Assembly: GCA_964343265.1 (NCBI GenBank)
Contig: CAYFIW010000021.1
Location: forward strand, 1-29,616
Source of the DNA: CAYFIW01 sp964343265
GTDB taxonomy: Bacteria > Chloroflexota > Dehalococcoidia > Lucifugimonadales > UBA826
Direction of reading: 5' to 3'
DNA length: 29,616 bases
Part shown: one piece after another, positions 16,032 through 23,686 of the stretch
How positions within the stretch are numbered: position 1 is the first letter of the stretch
Layout of the letters: the number at the start of each line of letters is the position of its first letter
Made by a program: the position numbers and the translations under genes
The notes under the pieces: model-generated
What the model was told of the DNA's origin: nothing
Database searches by the model: none
Seen by the model: the letters and a program-made list of their open reading frames with translations, nothing else

Positions 16032-16077
16032 AAATCAGGGTACATATCCAACTCAAATGGGATATGTACCCTGATTT
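16032..16077 (+). terminator. 18-bp perfect hairpin between nhaA and the SDR gene
   Basis: AAATCAGGGTACATATCC (16032-16049) pairs perfectly with 16060-16077 around a 10-nt loop. It lies between convergent genes and so could end both transcripts. No T-run follows on the plus strand. Confidence 0.7.
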
Positions 16078-16096
16078 GAACAAAGTGGCTGAACGG

Positions 16097-16903
16097 TTAA
16101 TGGGCCATAAACGCTCCACCATTTTGATTAATCGATTGTCCATGAATCCATGAGGATGCTTCCGTACAAAGGTACGCACAAAAGTCTCCGACCTCATCGT
16201 CAGTACCATTTCGTCCTATGGGAGTATTTGCAGCCATCTGTTCCCAGTTATCACGAACAACATCCATTCGAGAAGTATCAACTGCGCCTGGGCAAACACA
16301 ATTTACATTTATTTTATGTGGACCAAGTTCTCTTGCCATAGATTGTGTCATACCAACTATCGCAAAATTAGCACCATTGTAAGCAAGAAAATTTGGTGCA
16401 CCAGTTTTGCCAGCGGTCGACGATATATTAACTATTTTCCCACCGTCTCCCTGGTCTATCATATGCTTGACAACTGCCTTGGTACAAAGAAACGTGCCTG
16501 TTACCTTTATGTCCATTACTCTTTGGAAGAGTTCCTCGCTTAGATCCAATATCGGAACTCTATCCTCACCTCTTCTAAAGGCAGCATTATTTATCAATAT
16601 GTCCACCCTACCCAGTTCATCAATTGTGCGATCTACCATGTTGTCCACATCTGATGTACTTGTAACATCCATGACGAGTGGCAAGGCCCTTCTTCCCTCA
16701 GCCCTCACAAGTTCTGAGACGCTTTCAATGTCTCTCCAACCCACTGCCTTTTCATCATCCGGGTATGAGGATGGATCTCTTCCAGTTCCGGTGACAACCA
16801 CATCAGCGCCTAACTTCGCGAGTGACACTGCCGCTGCACGACCGATACCCCTTAGCCTGCCTGCCCCAGTAATTATCGCAACTTTACCGTCAAGTTCTCC
16901 CAT
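16097..16903 (-). CDS. SDR-family oxidoreductase with Tyr-x3-Asn in place of Tyr-x3-Lys
   Basis: Short-chain dehydrogenase/reductase, Rossmann fold, 268 residues. The cofactor loop TGAGRLRGIG (12-21) is two residues longer than the usual TGxxxGxG, but this form is found in related SDRs. NNAA is at 105-108 and Ser162 is in NISSTAG. Tyr175 is in place 13 residues after Ser162, but residue 179, normally the catalytic Lys, is Asn (AAT at 16367-16369). PG of the NVNCVCPGAVDT region is kept. Nothing shows the substrate. It could be a low-activity or non-catalytic member. ATG start; stop 19 bp from the nhaA hairpin. Confidence 0.88.
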   Translation of the reverse strand: MGELDGKVAIITGAGRLRGIGRAAAVSLAKLGADVVVTGTGRDPSSYPDDEKAVGWRDIESVSELVRAEGRRALPLVMDVTSTSDVDNMVDRTIDELGRVDILINNAAFRRGEDRVPILDLSEELFQRVMDIKVTGTFLCTKAVVKHMIDQGDGGKIVNISSTAGKTGAPNFLAYNGANFAIVGMTQSMARELGPHKINVNCVCPGAVDTSRMDVVRDNWEQMAANTPIGRNGTDDEVGDFCAYLCTEASSWIHGQSINQNGGAFMAH

Positions 16904-17064
16904 TTTTTTCCTTCCAATCCGTAATTAAATACGAAAACTAATGATTTTTAAACTCAATGTGATGATAATAAAAGTCAGGACTTTTTCCAAATTGGTAATC
17001 ACTTAATAAGTCATCAACTGAAAATAGCTTAACTTTCCACATCTACAAAACCTATAATTTTTCT

Positions 17065-17301
17065 ATGATAATCAACCGAAAGGACGCAATAGTAATCTTT
17101 ACGGGTGTCATGATAATGGCACTTGGTGCCCTTATCGGAGGATGGATTTCTATAACTATCGATCCCTTTTTATTTTTCGAATCCACCCCTGTTTGGTGGA
17201 ATCAGGCTAAAAACATATTCATAGTAATCGGTGGATCAATAAGCGCGGTTGGCTATTGGATTCCCTACAAAATGTTTCTAGAAAAATGGGTCGTACGATA
17301 A
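17065..17301 (+). CDS. Small two-helix membrane protein, unknown
   Basis: 78 residues with two hydrophobic helices: IVIFTGVMIMALGALIGGWI (about 10-29) and IFIVIGGSISAVGYWIPY (about 51-68). Between them is a loop with aromatic residues (PVWWNQ). I do not recognise the family. The SD is weak. Its 3' end overlaps by 16 bp a second small membrane ORF in another frame (17286), so the two may have been a translationally coupled pair. Confidence 0.55.
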   Translation: MIINRKDAIVIFTGVMIMALGALIGGWISITIDPFLFFESTPVWWNQAKNIFIVIGGSISAVGYWIPYKMFLEKWVVR

Positions 17302-17531
17302 AGAAATTGTCAACAAATATAGCTACCCTGTCTATTTAAGCTGTCATACTTGGACTAGCGTTCTTTGTAGAGATTTTTTCAGAAATATATAATCTCCTCA
17401 TGAATTCTTTTAAATGGAGAGGCATTCCTGTAAACATCCCTAACACAAATTTAGAATGGATAACCCTGGTCGCGGTTCCACTTATTTTTGCCTTAGTGTC
17501 TCTAGCCACTGCCGTCTTAGTGATTAAATAA
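17286..17531 (+). pseudogene. Small membrane-protein ORF broken by an in-frame TAA
   Basis: From the ATG at 17286 one frame runs for 81 codons to TAA (17529-17531) with a single internal TAA at 17337-17339. Before the stop it reads MGRTIKKLSTNIATLSI; after it AVILGLAFFVEIFSEIYNLL and, at the end, WITLVAVPLIFALVSLATAV. The two halves together would give a two-helix protein like the upstream gene. It may be a decayed gene, an assembly error, or may start again at the ATG at 17400 to give 43 residues. Confidence 0.45.
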
Positions 17532-17576
17532 AATCATCCCCCTACAAACAAAGTGCGTTCATAGATTTATTGCATT

Positions 17577-17819
17577 TTAATTAATTTTTATTCGTGACTT
17601 AAGCATTCTTACTTGGTCTAAAAGCCTTTGCTCAGTAATAGATGTCGCCCTATTAGGAGAATAGATCAACCGTTTTTCTTCTTTCTCCAAAAAAGAAGAA
17701 GCGTGTTCTTTACACCACCAACTATCGTCAATCAACTGAACAAGTTCAACTGAATAACTTGTCGCTTTGAAATTCTCTTGTTCGGATTCAGTACATTCAC
17801 AACAATATTTATCACTCAT
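17577..17819 (-). CDS. Small Cys/His-motif protein, unknown
   Basis: 80 residues from the ATG at 17819 (MSDKYCCECTE). GTG codons at 17822 and 17828 are alternatives, and AGGAA at 17830-17834 could serve the first. Cys6 and Cys9 with Cys36-x2-His39 (WWCKEH) form a possible one-zinc treble-clef or ribbon. The rest is charged helix (FLEKEEKRL, LLDQVRMLKSRIKI). The family is not recognised. It is transcribed away from the 17998 gene with about 180 bp between them. Confidence 0.6.
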   Translation of the reverse strand: MSDKYCCECTESEQENFKATSYSVELVQLIDDSWWCKEHASSFLEKEEKRLIYSPNRATSITEQRLLDQVRMLKSRIKIN

Positions 17820-17997
17820 CACGGGCACATTCCTACATAAATTTCCGAACCATATTTAACGATATACGATTTTCCCCGAAAATCTACTATTTATCCAAAT
17901 TCTCGTTAAACATTAAAATCAGTTCGGTCCATACTAGTTTACTGATTTAAAATAAACCATTGGACGGACAGCAGAAAAAAATTACAAGAGGTTACGT

Positions 17998-18498
17998 ATG
18001 CAAAATGATCAGAACGATGAAGAACAATATCTGGAAGCATACATTTTATTTGCCTCTGGACAAAATGAACTTGAAATAAGAGAAACGCTTAAAACCCGAC
18101 ATCCAGATTCCATCCAAACTTTGAAAACAATAACAAAATGGTCAACAGAATTTAAAAACATACCTGATAATGAACTAGCCTTAGATGCTGAATTTGAATG
18201 GCACAGATGTGAGGAATACGGAATCCCCTGGAAAGATTCAGGCTTAATTCTTGAGTGGCTTGAGGCATATATCTACCCTCCTAGCGCACGAACAGCAATA
18301 TGGATATGGAGGCTTACACAAACTGCAAATTGGGAAAATGAACCTGATAAGCTGTTCGAGCTCGCGGACATGTACACAAATCATGAAAGGGAATTAGCCT
18401 TCAATAAATCTACAACATTTACCTATTCACAACTGAATCTCGAGACAAAAACCCAATCAAGTTATCTGCGCGCATTAAATAAAATCGAGAATGTTTAA
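17998..18498 (+). CDS. Unknown protein coupled to a MOSC gene
   Basis: 166 residues, soluble and acidic. The ATG follows AGAGG at 7 nt. The first 60 residues (YLEAYILFASGQNELEIRE ... TLKTITKWSTEFK) look helical, with a spacing like the HTH of resolvase- or transposase-type regulators (ASGQNELEIRETL). The middle is Trp-rich (WHRCEEYGIPW, TAIWIWRLTQTANWENE). I do not recognise the family and no catalytic residues stand out. Its last 8 bp overlap the MOSC gene, so the two are probably translated together and functionally linked. Confidence 0.65.
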   Translation: MQNDQNDEEQYLEAYILFASGQNELEIRETLKTRHPDSIQTLKTITKWSTEFKNIPDNELALDAEFEWHRCEEYGIPWKDSGLILEWLEAYIYPPSARTAIWIWRLTQTANWENEPDKLFELADMYTNHERELAFNKSTTFTYSQLNLETKTQSSYLRALNKIENV

Positions 18499-18985
18499 AG
18501 AAGTGAGCGAAAAATCTGGAAAAATTGTATCCCTAAGGATATGTCCTGGAACTAGGCAACCCATGTCAGAAATAGAAACTATGTCCCTTGTCACTGGCGA
18601 AGGAATAATTGGAGACAGCCATAGGTTAGGTTCAGTAACAAAGCATTACAGTCCCATTGCCACTGTAACAACTAAACCTACAAGGCAGGTACTACTCATG
18701 GACATAGAAACTCTTGTTAAATTTAATCTGTCAGAAGGGGATCTCAGGGAAAACATAACGGTTGCAGGGATAGATTTCTCAAAGCTTGTTAAAGGAGACC
18801 ATCTCTACCTAGGTACAGAAGTTGAAGTGGAAATAACCGGTATCTGCAAACCCTGCCACAGACTCGAAGAAATCAGAGAAGGATTAGAAAACGACATTTA
18901 CGGTCAAAGAGGTCTACTAGCCTACACAACGGTAGGAGGTTCAATATCGATTGGCGATTCCGTTGACGTTCAGTTAAAAGATTGA
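18491..18985 (+). CDS. MOSC-domain protein
   Basis: MOSC domains bind molybdenum cofactor sulfur species and are found in Moco sulfurases and in mARC/YiiM-type reductases. The 164 residues contain VTGEGIIGDSHRLGS, LRENITVAG (86-91 region) and GICKPCHRLEEIREGL with Cys119 and Cys122; one of these would be the conserved catalytic or binding Cys of the domain. It is a stand-alone domain of usual length, without the N-terminal beta-barrel of mARC. No Moco biosynthesis gene is nearby. It starts at an ATG overlapping the previous gene by 8 bp and ends before an 18-bp hairpin. Confidence 0.88.
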   Translation: MFKEVSEKSGKIVSLRICPGTRQPMSEIETMSLVTGEGIIGDSHRLGSVTKHYSPIATVTTKPTRQVLLMDIETLVKFNLSEGDLRENITVAGIDFSKLVKGDHLYLGTEVEVEITGICKPCHRLEEIREGLENDIYGQRGLLAYTTVGGSISIGDSVDVQLKD

Positions 18986-19006
18986 ACACAAATCTCATTG
19001 GATCAG

Positions 19007-19053
19007 AGAAACCCATACTTTTCAAATAACAAACATGAAAAGTATGGGTTTCT
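19007..19053 (+). terminator. 18-bp perfect hairpin after the MOSC gene
   Basis: AGAAACCCATACTTTTCA (19007-19024) pairs exactly with 19036-19053, loop 11 nt. It lies between convergent genes and can serve both. The plus strand continues ACCGGG, so there is no U-tract. Confidence 0.7.
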
Positions 19054-19069
19054 ACCGGGTAAATTAAGT

Positions 19070-19711
19070 CTATTCTTTGGAAGTTGAGTCCTTACCGCTC
19101 AAGATAATTATTCCCACTGCAGCTGGCAAAACTGTATTACCAACATAAGGAATAAACATCATAGGAGATTCATAATCAACAAAAGATAAGACGCCTCCAA
19201 GAATTCCTACAATTAATATGAGAGCGCCAACAATAATATTGACATTTTTCTGAATCAAAAGTCCGATACCGATTACACCGAGTCCAAATAGGTATGTACC
19301 TATACCAATTGACCCAAAACTCCCTGAAGCCGCGTAGAGAACTTCACCAAAAGCGAGGTTACCTCCACTGGAAACTTCCGCAGCCTCAATCATAAACGCT
19401 GCTTCTCCCGCACCCAGCACCGCACCAAAAGAATATAGAATCAATCCAACAGATACATAATGACTACCGCTTCCACCAGCCATCATCCGGTTCAATCCTG
19501 CAAATCCAGCAACAGCCAAAAAAGTCGCAAGAGTTGCTATAGAGATAAATGTCTTCACCAGACCTGGCTCAGCACCCCAATCTTTGAGAATATCTGCAAC
19601 AGGAGCCTCTGGATCAGGCATTGCAACAATCATGCCAAGACAAATCCATCCTGCCAGAGTCACAACAGGACCTAAAACCAATAGCAAACCTGTAAGAGTA
19701 CGAGAATTCAC
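19070..19711 (-). CDS. Six-helix membrane protein, paralogue of the gene at 27795
   Basis: Unknown integral membrane protein, 213 residues from the GTG at 19709-19711 (MNSRTLTGLLLVLG). I choose this start because AGGAGG lies 8 nt before it, and because the paralogue at 27795 begins MNSKTLSGWML; an upstream ATG-type start would add nine residues. Six hydrophobic helices, for example LLLVLGPVVTLAGWICLGM, FISIATLATFLAVAGFAGL and VGALILIVGILGGVLSFV. Between helices 1 and 2 is a short acidic loop (DPEAPVADIL). No known family recognised. It is transcribed divergently from the ferredoxin-like gene at 19875. Confidence 0.6.
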   Translation of the reverse strand: MNSRTLTGLLLVLGPVVTLAGWICLGMIVAMPDPEAPVADILKDWGAEPGLVKTFISIATLATFLAVAGFAGLNRMMAGGSGSHYVSVGLILYSFGAVLGAGEAAFMIEAAEVSSGGNLAFGEVLYAASGSFGSIGIGTYLFGLGVIGIGLLIQKNVNIIVGALILIVGILGGVLSFVDYESPMMFIPYVGNTVLPAAVGIIILSGKDSTSKE

Positions 19712-19874
19712 CGGAACAACCTCCTGATTATTAATCAATTAATTATTGAAGATATTACTCTCCTCACCTATCAACAGAACAAGCAAAATTTAGGTCAAAA
19801 ATGAAATATTACAAATATGATAGAGTCTCAATGATTAAAGATTAAGAGCAATCTATTAAAATAAGGAGAGTTTA

Positions 19875-20507
19875 ATGTCATATTTCATCAATACATGGCG
19901 GACCCCAAAACATGGCCATTTCAGAGAAGTAGAGAAACTGGCCCAGGAATCTTTAAAGGCAACAGGAAGATTCGGGAATCTTTCTGTGACAGTTTCACAT
20001 CCAAGACCCACTGACAGTAACTTAAAAGTAATTGGAACCGTTGGTGGTTTTCAGACAGCAGACGACGTAGGCGATTTCTTTAACTCCATTTGGGAAAACG
20101 AATCCGGATTTAACAACATTGAAAAAATAAATGCACTTTGTGAGCAATCAAATGTTTCTGTTTCAAAAGTGCTTAACCCCGGCCCTATGAGTGTACAAGA
20201 CATGGAACCGCTTTTTATTTACAGACATTTCATAACGCCCGCCAAAGGTGCATTTTCCGAATTGTCAAAAATGCTAGTGGAATGGAATCAGGATACTAAG
20301 CTTAGAGTAAATTCAGTTGTAAGTCATGACCTGAGTGGCCCGGCAACGAGGATAAGAGTATCTCAATTTGTCGAAACTCTGGGGGTACTCGAAGAACTAC
20401 AATCGGAAATTTGGTCTGACCAGAGAATGGCAAGGTTCTCTGAATTAGTATCTGGACCTCCTGTTCGAGGTCTTGGACGGATAACCCTTATAAACCGTCC
20501 CGAATAA
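19875..20507 (+). CDS. Two-repeat ferredoxin-like (dimeric alpha/beta-barrel) protein, copy A
   Basis: 210 residues, paralogous to the gene at 22322. Both begin MSYFINxxRxPK and continue with a helix and an ATGRxGN turn, and both have a second half of similar design (RHFITPAKGAFSELSKMLVEW ... RIRVSQFVETLGVLEELQSE). Each half looks like a beta-alpha-beta unit of the ABM/NIPSNAP-type dimeric barrel fold, so one chain may form a whole barrel. Proteins of this fold include oxygenases and many of unknown role. AAGGAG lies about 7 nt before the ATG. A 40-nt palindrome follows. Function unknown. Confidence 0.65.
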   Translation: MSYFINTWRTPKHGHFREVEKLAQESLKATGRFGNLSVTVSHPRPTDSNLKVIGTVGGFQTADDVGDFFNSIWENESGFNNIEKINALCEQSNVSVSKVLNPGPMSVQDMEPLFIYRHFITPAKGAFSELSKMLVEWNQDTKLRVNSVVSHDLSGPATRIRVSQFVETLGVLEELQSEIWSDQRMARFSELVSGPPVRGLGRITLINRPE

Positions 20508-20540
20508 CTTGAACTAATTCTAACAACTGGAATTACAACT

Positions 20541-20580
20541 CACAGATGATGGGTAGATTTAAATCTACTTATCATCTGTG
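20541..20580 (+). terminator. 40-nt near-loopless inverted repeat after the 19875 gene
   Basis: CACAGATGATGGGTAGATTT (20541-20560) pairs with 20561-20580, with two G-T pairs in the middle and essentially no separating loop. TTTCT follows on the plus strand, which is some U-tract. It probably ends the 19875 transcript. Confidence 0.65.
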
Positions 20581-20677
20581 TTTCTATAACAAATCCCAGT
20601 ATCTATGTGCCCGTCGAAATCAATACTTTGAATAAACATCCAACATAAAATTTGAAGTACACTTGAAATAGATATTC

Positions 20678-21160
20678 CTAATAAGAATAAGCTTGACGAG
20701 GGTCCCTACCATGAGAATTTGGACCATTATCACCCTGCCTAACATACCAGACGATCAGGATTACCCATCCAATTAATACAGCAATCCACAATAACTGCCA
20801 CCACCCAGACTTATCGATATCATGCAAACGTCTTGCGCCTAAAGCAATGCCAGGTAAAAAAACCAAAAGCTGGAAAATACCACCTAAGATACCGGCAGCT
20901 CCAATAATTCCATCCACAACATCTAATCCAACTACCACGATAGTCACAAATAAGAACCACCACCAATATTCTGCGCGGGTAGATCTTCCTTCAAATTTCA
21001 CGTAATTTTTGAAACCAAGTGAAACGGCATCACCAAAGCTAACCATGGGTGTTGACGAAGGTATCGCCCCACTTTGTTCTCCTTCAGAGATTCCTGTTCC
21101 ACAGATACCGCAAAATCTAGCATCGGACTCAAATTCGTTTCCACAAGTAGGACAATTCAT
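20678..21160 (-). CDS. Zinc-ribbon DUF805 membrane protein
   Basis: A zinc ribbon of the zf-ribbon_3 type at the N terminus (MNCPTCG at 1-7 and FCGICG at 16-21, Cys3, 6, 17, 20), a Ser/Pro linker, then a DUF805 domain: GFKNYVKFEGRSTRAEYWWW, several helices (FLFVTIVVVGLDVVDGIIG and so on) and the family motif GARRLHDIDKSGWWQL, ending with GDNGPNSHGRDP. DUF805 proteins are small inner-membrane proteins of unknown function. I start at the ATG at 21160; an upstream GTG would add eight residues, and no SD settles it. Confidence 0.88.
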   Translation of the reverse strand: MNCPTCGNEFESDARFCGICGTGISEGEQSGAIPSSTPMVSFGDAVSLGFKNYVKFEGRSTRAEYWWWFLFVTIVVVGLDVVDGIIGAAGILGGIFQLLVFLPGIALGARRLHDIDKSGWWQLLWIAVLIGWVILIVWYVRQGDNGPNSHGRDPRQAYSY

Positions 21161-21337
21161 GAACCGAGCATAATATCGCCACACGATAATTTCCAGCTAT
21201 TAATAGTTATATTTACTAAATTTCCTAAACTACACGTCATAAACAAAACTAAATTCTTATATTCAGCAACTCTTCTGCGATAGAATCATTAATGAGAAAT
21301 GAACACTGCATGAAAGGATTAAGAAATCTGTGATCCT

Positions 21338-21616
21338 ATGAACAAAAATGACCACAAAGAAGGATCTGACACCGGAGTTTACGTTTCAGGTAGGACATTA
21401 ATTGCCTATTCTTTTATATTCCTGATAGGAATAACCCCGGGCATGATACTGGCGGCTTTTCTCACATACCAAGAACATGATATCTGGGCAGGAATATCTC
21501 TGGTTTCATTGCCATCATTTTCAATTATGATGTACAAGCTTATAGGGAAATTTGCTTTCTTTTTTCTACCCATCATAGTCATCGCTATAACCTATGGTGT
21601 TTTCAAGTTTGCATAG
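21338..21616 (+). CDS. Small membrane protein, unknown
   Basis: 92 residues with an N-terminal polar tail (MNKNDHKEGSDTG) and three hydrophobic segments: TLIAYSFIFLIGITPGMILA, WAGISLVSLPSFSIMMY and FAFFFLPIIVIAITYGVF. Family not recognised. ATG with a weak AGGA upstream. It lies just after the divergent DUF805 gene, with about 180 bp between the starts. Confidence 0.5.
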   Translation: MNKNDHKEGSDTGVYVSGRTLIAYSFIFLIGITPGMILAAFLTYQEHDIWAGISLVSLPSFSIMMYKLIGKFAFFFLPIIVIAITYGVFKFA

Positions 21617-21820
21617 AATCACTCGTCCTATTTCAAAAAATACAGAAAAACATCCTGTTTATCGATCTATCATCATTATTCATATCCATATTTAGGTTAA
21701 ATTGTTATCGAACTCGGGCAATTTCAATATAAAACATTGTCTCTCATTAACAACGTAGGGTAGTATCCATGCAACGTGATTTTTAATAGCCGCTTTCGAA
21801 AATTTTAAGGAGAATTGTCT

Positions 21821-22213
21821 ATGTCAAATACCCCGAAAGGTGACATACCTATGGTTGTTCACGGGACTGAGCCCGGAAGCCAGACCACACAAACTCCCGG
21901 CATGGAACGCAAGCCTGCCATCCACAAATCATCGGTGGGTGCAAGTAAAATTTGGTTCGGGACAGTGACATGCGCACCCAACGAGATAGGCCCTCCACAT
22001 CATCATGGAGAAGCAGAGACAGCTGCCTACGTTATTTCTGGTCATATACGAGTTTATTATGGAGAGGACTTTAAAGAGTATGTGGAAGCAGGCCCTGGGG
22101 ACTTTCTGTACGTACCCGCGAACACATGGCATATCGAAGAAAACCCTTATGACGACCCTTCCGAACAATTTCTTGCTAGAGGCCCTGACAACATAGTAAT
22201 AAACCAAGAATAA
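21821..22213 (+). CDS. Cupin-domain protein
   Basis: Small single-domain cupin, 130 residues from the ATG at 21821 (MSNTPKG); the upstream in-frame TTG is only 2 nt from AAGGAG, which fits the ATG at 8 nt. Metal-binding motif 1 is seen as PPHHHGEAETAAYVISG (His ligands and Glu), motif 2 as PGDFLYVPANTWHIEEN (His ligand). Such proteins bind Fe, Mn or Zn and act as dioxygenases, isomerases or sensors; the residues do not decide. No leader. It lies between the 21338 gene and the ferredoxin-like copy B. Confidence 0.88.
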   Translation: MSNTPKGDIPMVVHGTEPGSQTTQTPGMERKPAIHKSSVGASKIWFGTVTCAPNEIGPPHHHGEAETAAYVISGHIRVYYGEDFKEYVEAGPGDFLYVPANTWHIEENPYDDPSEQFLARGPDNIVINQE

Positions 22214-22321
22214 AATTCCAGAGAAAGTCTTTCACTGGTGTAAAACTTAATCACGGATGACGAGTCAAATATCACCTATTTGTGTTAAATTCTGTTTTAT
22301 TTAATCAAAATAGGAGAATAT

Positions 22322-22936
22322 ATGTCTTATTTCATAAACTTTCTGAGGGTTCCAAAAGCCGGCAAGTCAACTGATGTACTCAACGCTATGAAAGAATCTG
22401 TTACAGCAACAGGTAGGCCCGGAAATATCACAATACCTGTTTCATCAGGCAATCCTGCTGCCACTCGACCAGCTTTAGTCTCACTGATAGGTGGATTTCA
22501 AAATATCGGTGAAATAGACGACCTACAAACCCAAGTTACATCCAACGAAACCGCCATGAGAAATCTTGATGCAATAGATGCAATGTGTGACAAAACTAGT
22601 TTCGTAGTTTCCGAGATTGTGGGGGATCCAATCACACCTTCAGGGGAGGCCAATATCGTTTCGAGAACCAGTATGATTGCAAAACCAGGAAATTCATTAG
22701 CACTCTTGGAAGCAGCACTGAAGTTTAAAAGCGATATAGGGGCGGATAATATGGTGATCAGTAGACCTATTTCAGGTCCGATTGGAAGCATTCGTCTAAG
22801 TGTGTTTTCAAAGAGCCTCCAAGACCTAAGTGACCAGATGAAAGAGGCTCCCAAACATATAGGAAGTATGCCAGATCTGGTTGCGAGTCAACCAATACGT
22901 TACATTGGTAGGATCGTTCACAGGAACAATAGCTAG
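22322..22936 (+). CDS. Two-repeat ferredoxin-like (dimeric alpha/beta-barrel) protein, copy B
   Basis: 204 residues, homologous to copy A at 19875: MSYFINFLRVPKAG, then SVTATGRPGN and a GGFQ motif (the corresponding region in copy A is VGGFQ), and a second repeat with ALLEAALKFKSDIGADNMVIS and GSIRLSVFSKSLQDLSDQMKE. About one third of residues look identical between copies by eye. AGGAG is 6 nt before the ATG. No catalytic residues are evident. Followed by a strong hairpin with a short T-run. Fold assignment is by pattern, not by search. Confidence 0.65.
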   Translation: MSYFINFLRVPKAGKSTDVLNAMKESVTATGRPGNITIPVSSGNPAATRPALVSLIGGFQNIGEIDDLQTQVTSNETAMRNLDAIDAMCDKTSFVVSEIVGDPITPSGEANIVSRTSMIAKPGNSLALLEAALKFKSDIGADNMVISRPISGPIGSIRLSVFSKSLQDLSDQMKEAPKHIGSMPDLVASQPIRYIGRIVHRNNS

Positions 22937-22962
22937 TTTCAAGTAATCTATACACGTCTCAT

Positions 22963-23009
22963 CCAACCAAGGTTTGCCATTTAGTTTGTGTACAACAAAC
23001 CTTGGTTGG
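22963..23009 (+). terminator. Terminator after copy B
   Basis: CCAACCAAGGTTTG (22963-22976) pairs exactly with CAAACCTTGGTTGG (22996-23009), loop 19 nt, followed at once by TTTTGTT. This is a classic intrinsic terminator for the plus strand. Confidence 0.8.
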
Positions 23010-23110
23010 TTTTGTTAAATTTCTGTTGATTGAACCAAAGTAATATACTAATTATTAGATCATCAAACTGAGTTCTAATACGCACTCTTACTATTTTTTA
23101 AACTTGTAAT

Positions 23111-23581
23111 ATGTATTTTCAAAATTTGAAATATCTGGTTTTTAGCATTTTTATAATGTTTTCGTTCGGTTGTGACCAAGAAAACTTTCAAGACATAGAT
23201 AGCGTGGTTTCTCAACTAAAAAGCTTTGATATTAGTGACTGCGTAAGCCACGATGTGAATCAAGTACTTCCTTCAGGAATGATAGGGTATGAGTTCTGTA
23301 ATATAGAAGATAAATGGGATATAAAAATACACCTATACGAAGTCGACGCTGAGAGTACGTGTAGAAAGCATGTCCGATGCTTTCAAAGCATCAAATACTA
23401 CGAAGACTGGGAAATAGATAATCCACATTTAAGAGATTACGTAGGGATACAGTTATTTTCGGAAAACGTTTTGATCATATTGGAACCAAGTTTGGAAAGC
23501 GGGGGTTGGGATGAAGAAGAGACACGTGACAAAGTAAAAGATATATTGATGAAAGACCTCGAATTGAACACACGATCGTAA
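23111..23581 (+). CDS. Predicted lipoprotein, unknown
   Basis: 156 residues. The signal helix YLVFSIFIMFSFGC ends in a lipobox with Cys21, so it is probably lipid-anchored and extracytoplasmic. The mature part is acidic and holds several cysteines: SDCVSHDVNQV, EFCNIED, and STCRKHVRCFQ. The family is not recognised. ATG start without a clear SD. It precedes a large membrane protein by about 105 bp. Confidence 0.6.
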   Translation: MYFQNLKYLVFSIFIMFSFGCDQENFQDIDSVVSQLKSFDISDCVSHDVNQVLPSGMIGYEFCNIEDKWDIKIHLYEVDAESTCRKHVRCFQSIKYYEDWEIDNPHLRDYVGIQLFSENVLIILEPSLESGGWDEEETRDKVKDILMKDLELNTRS

Positions 23582-23686
23582 AATTTACCCGGATAGATAT
23601 GAGCAATTAGCCTTTATATATACTTTGGATCTGAAGTACCAACGCAATGGCCCAAACCCATATGCTTATTCAAGAACCAGAACCCA

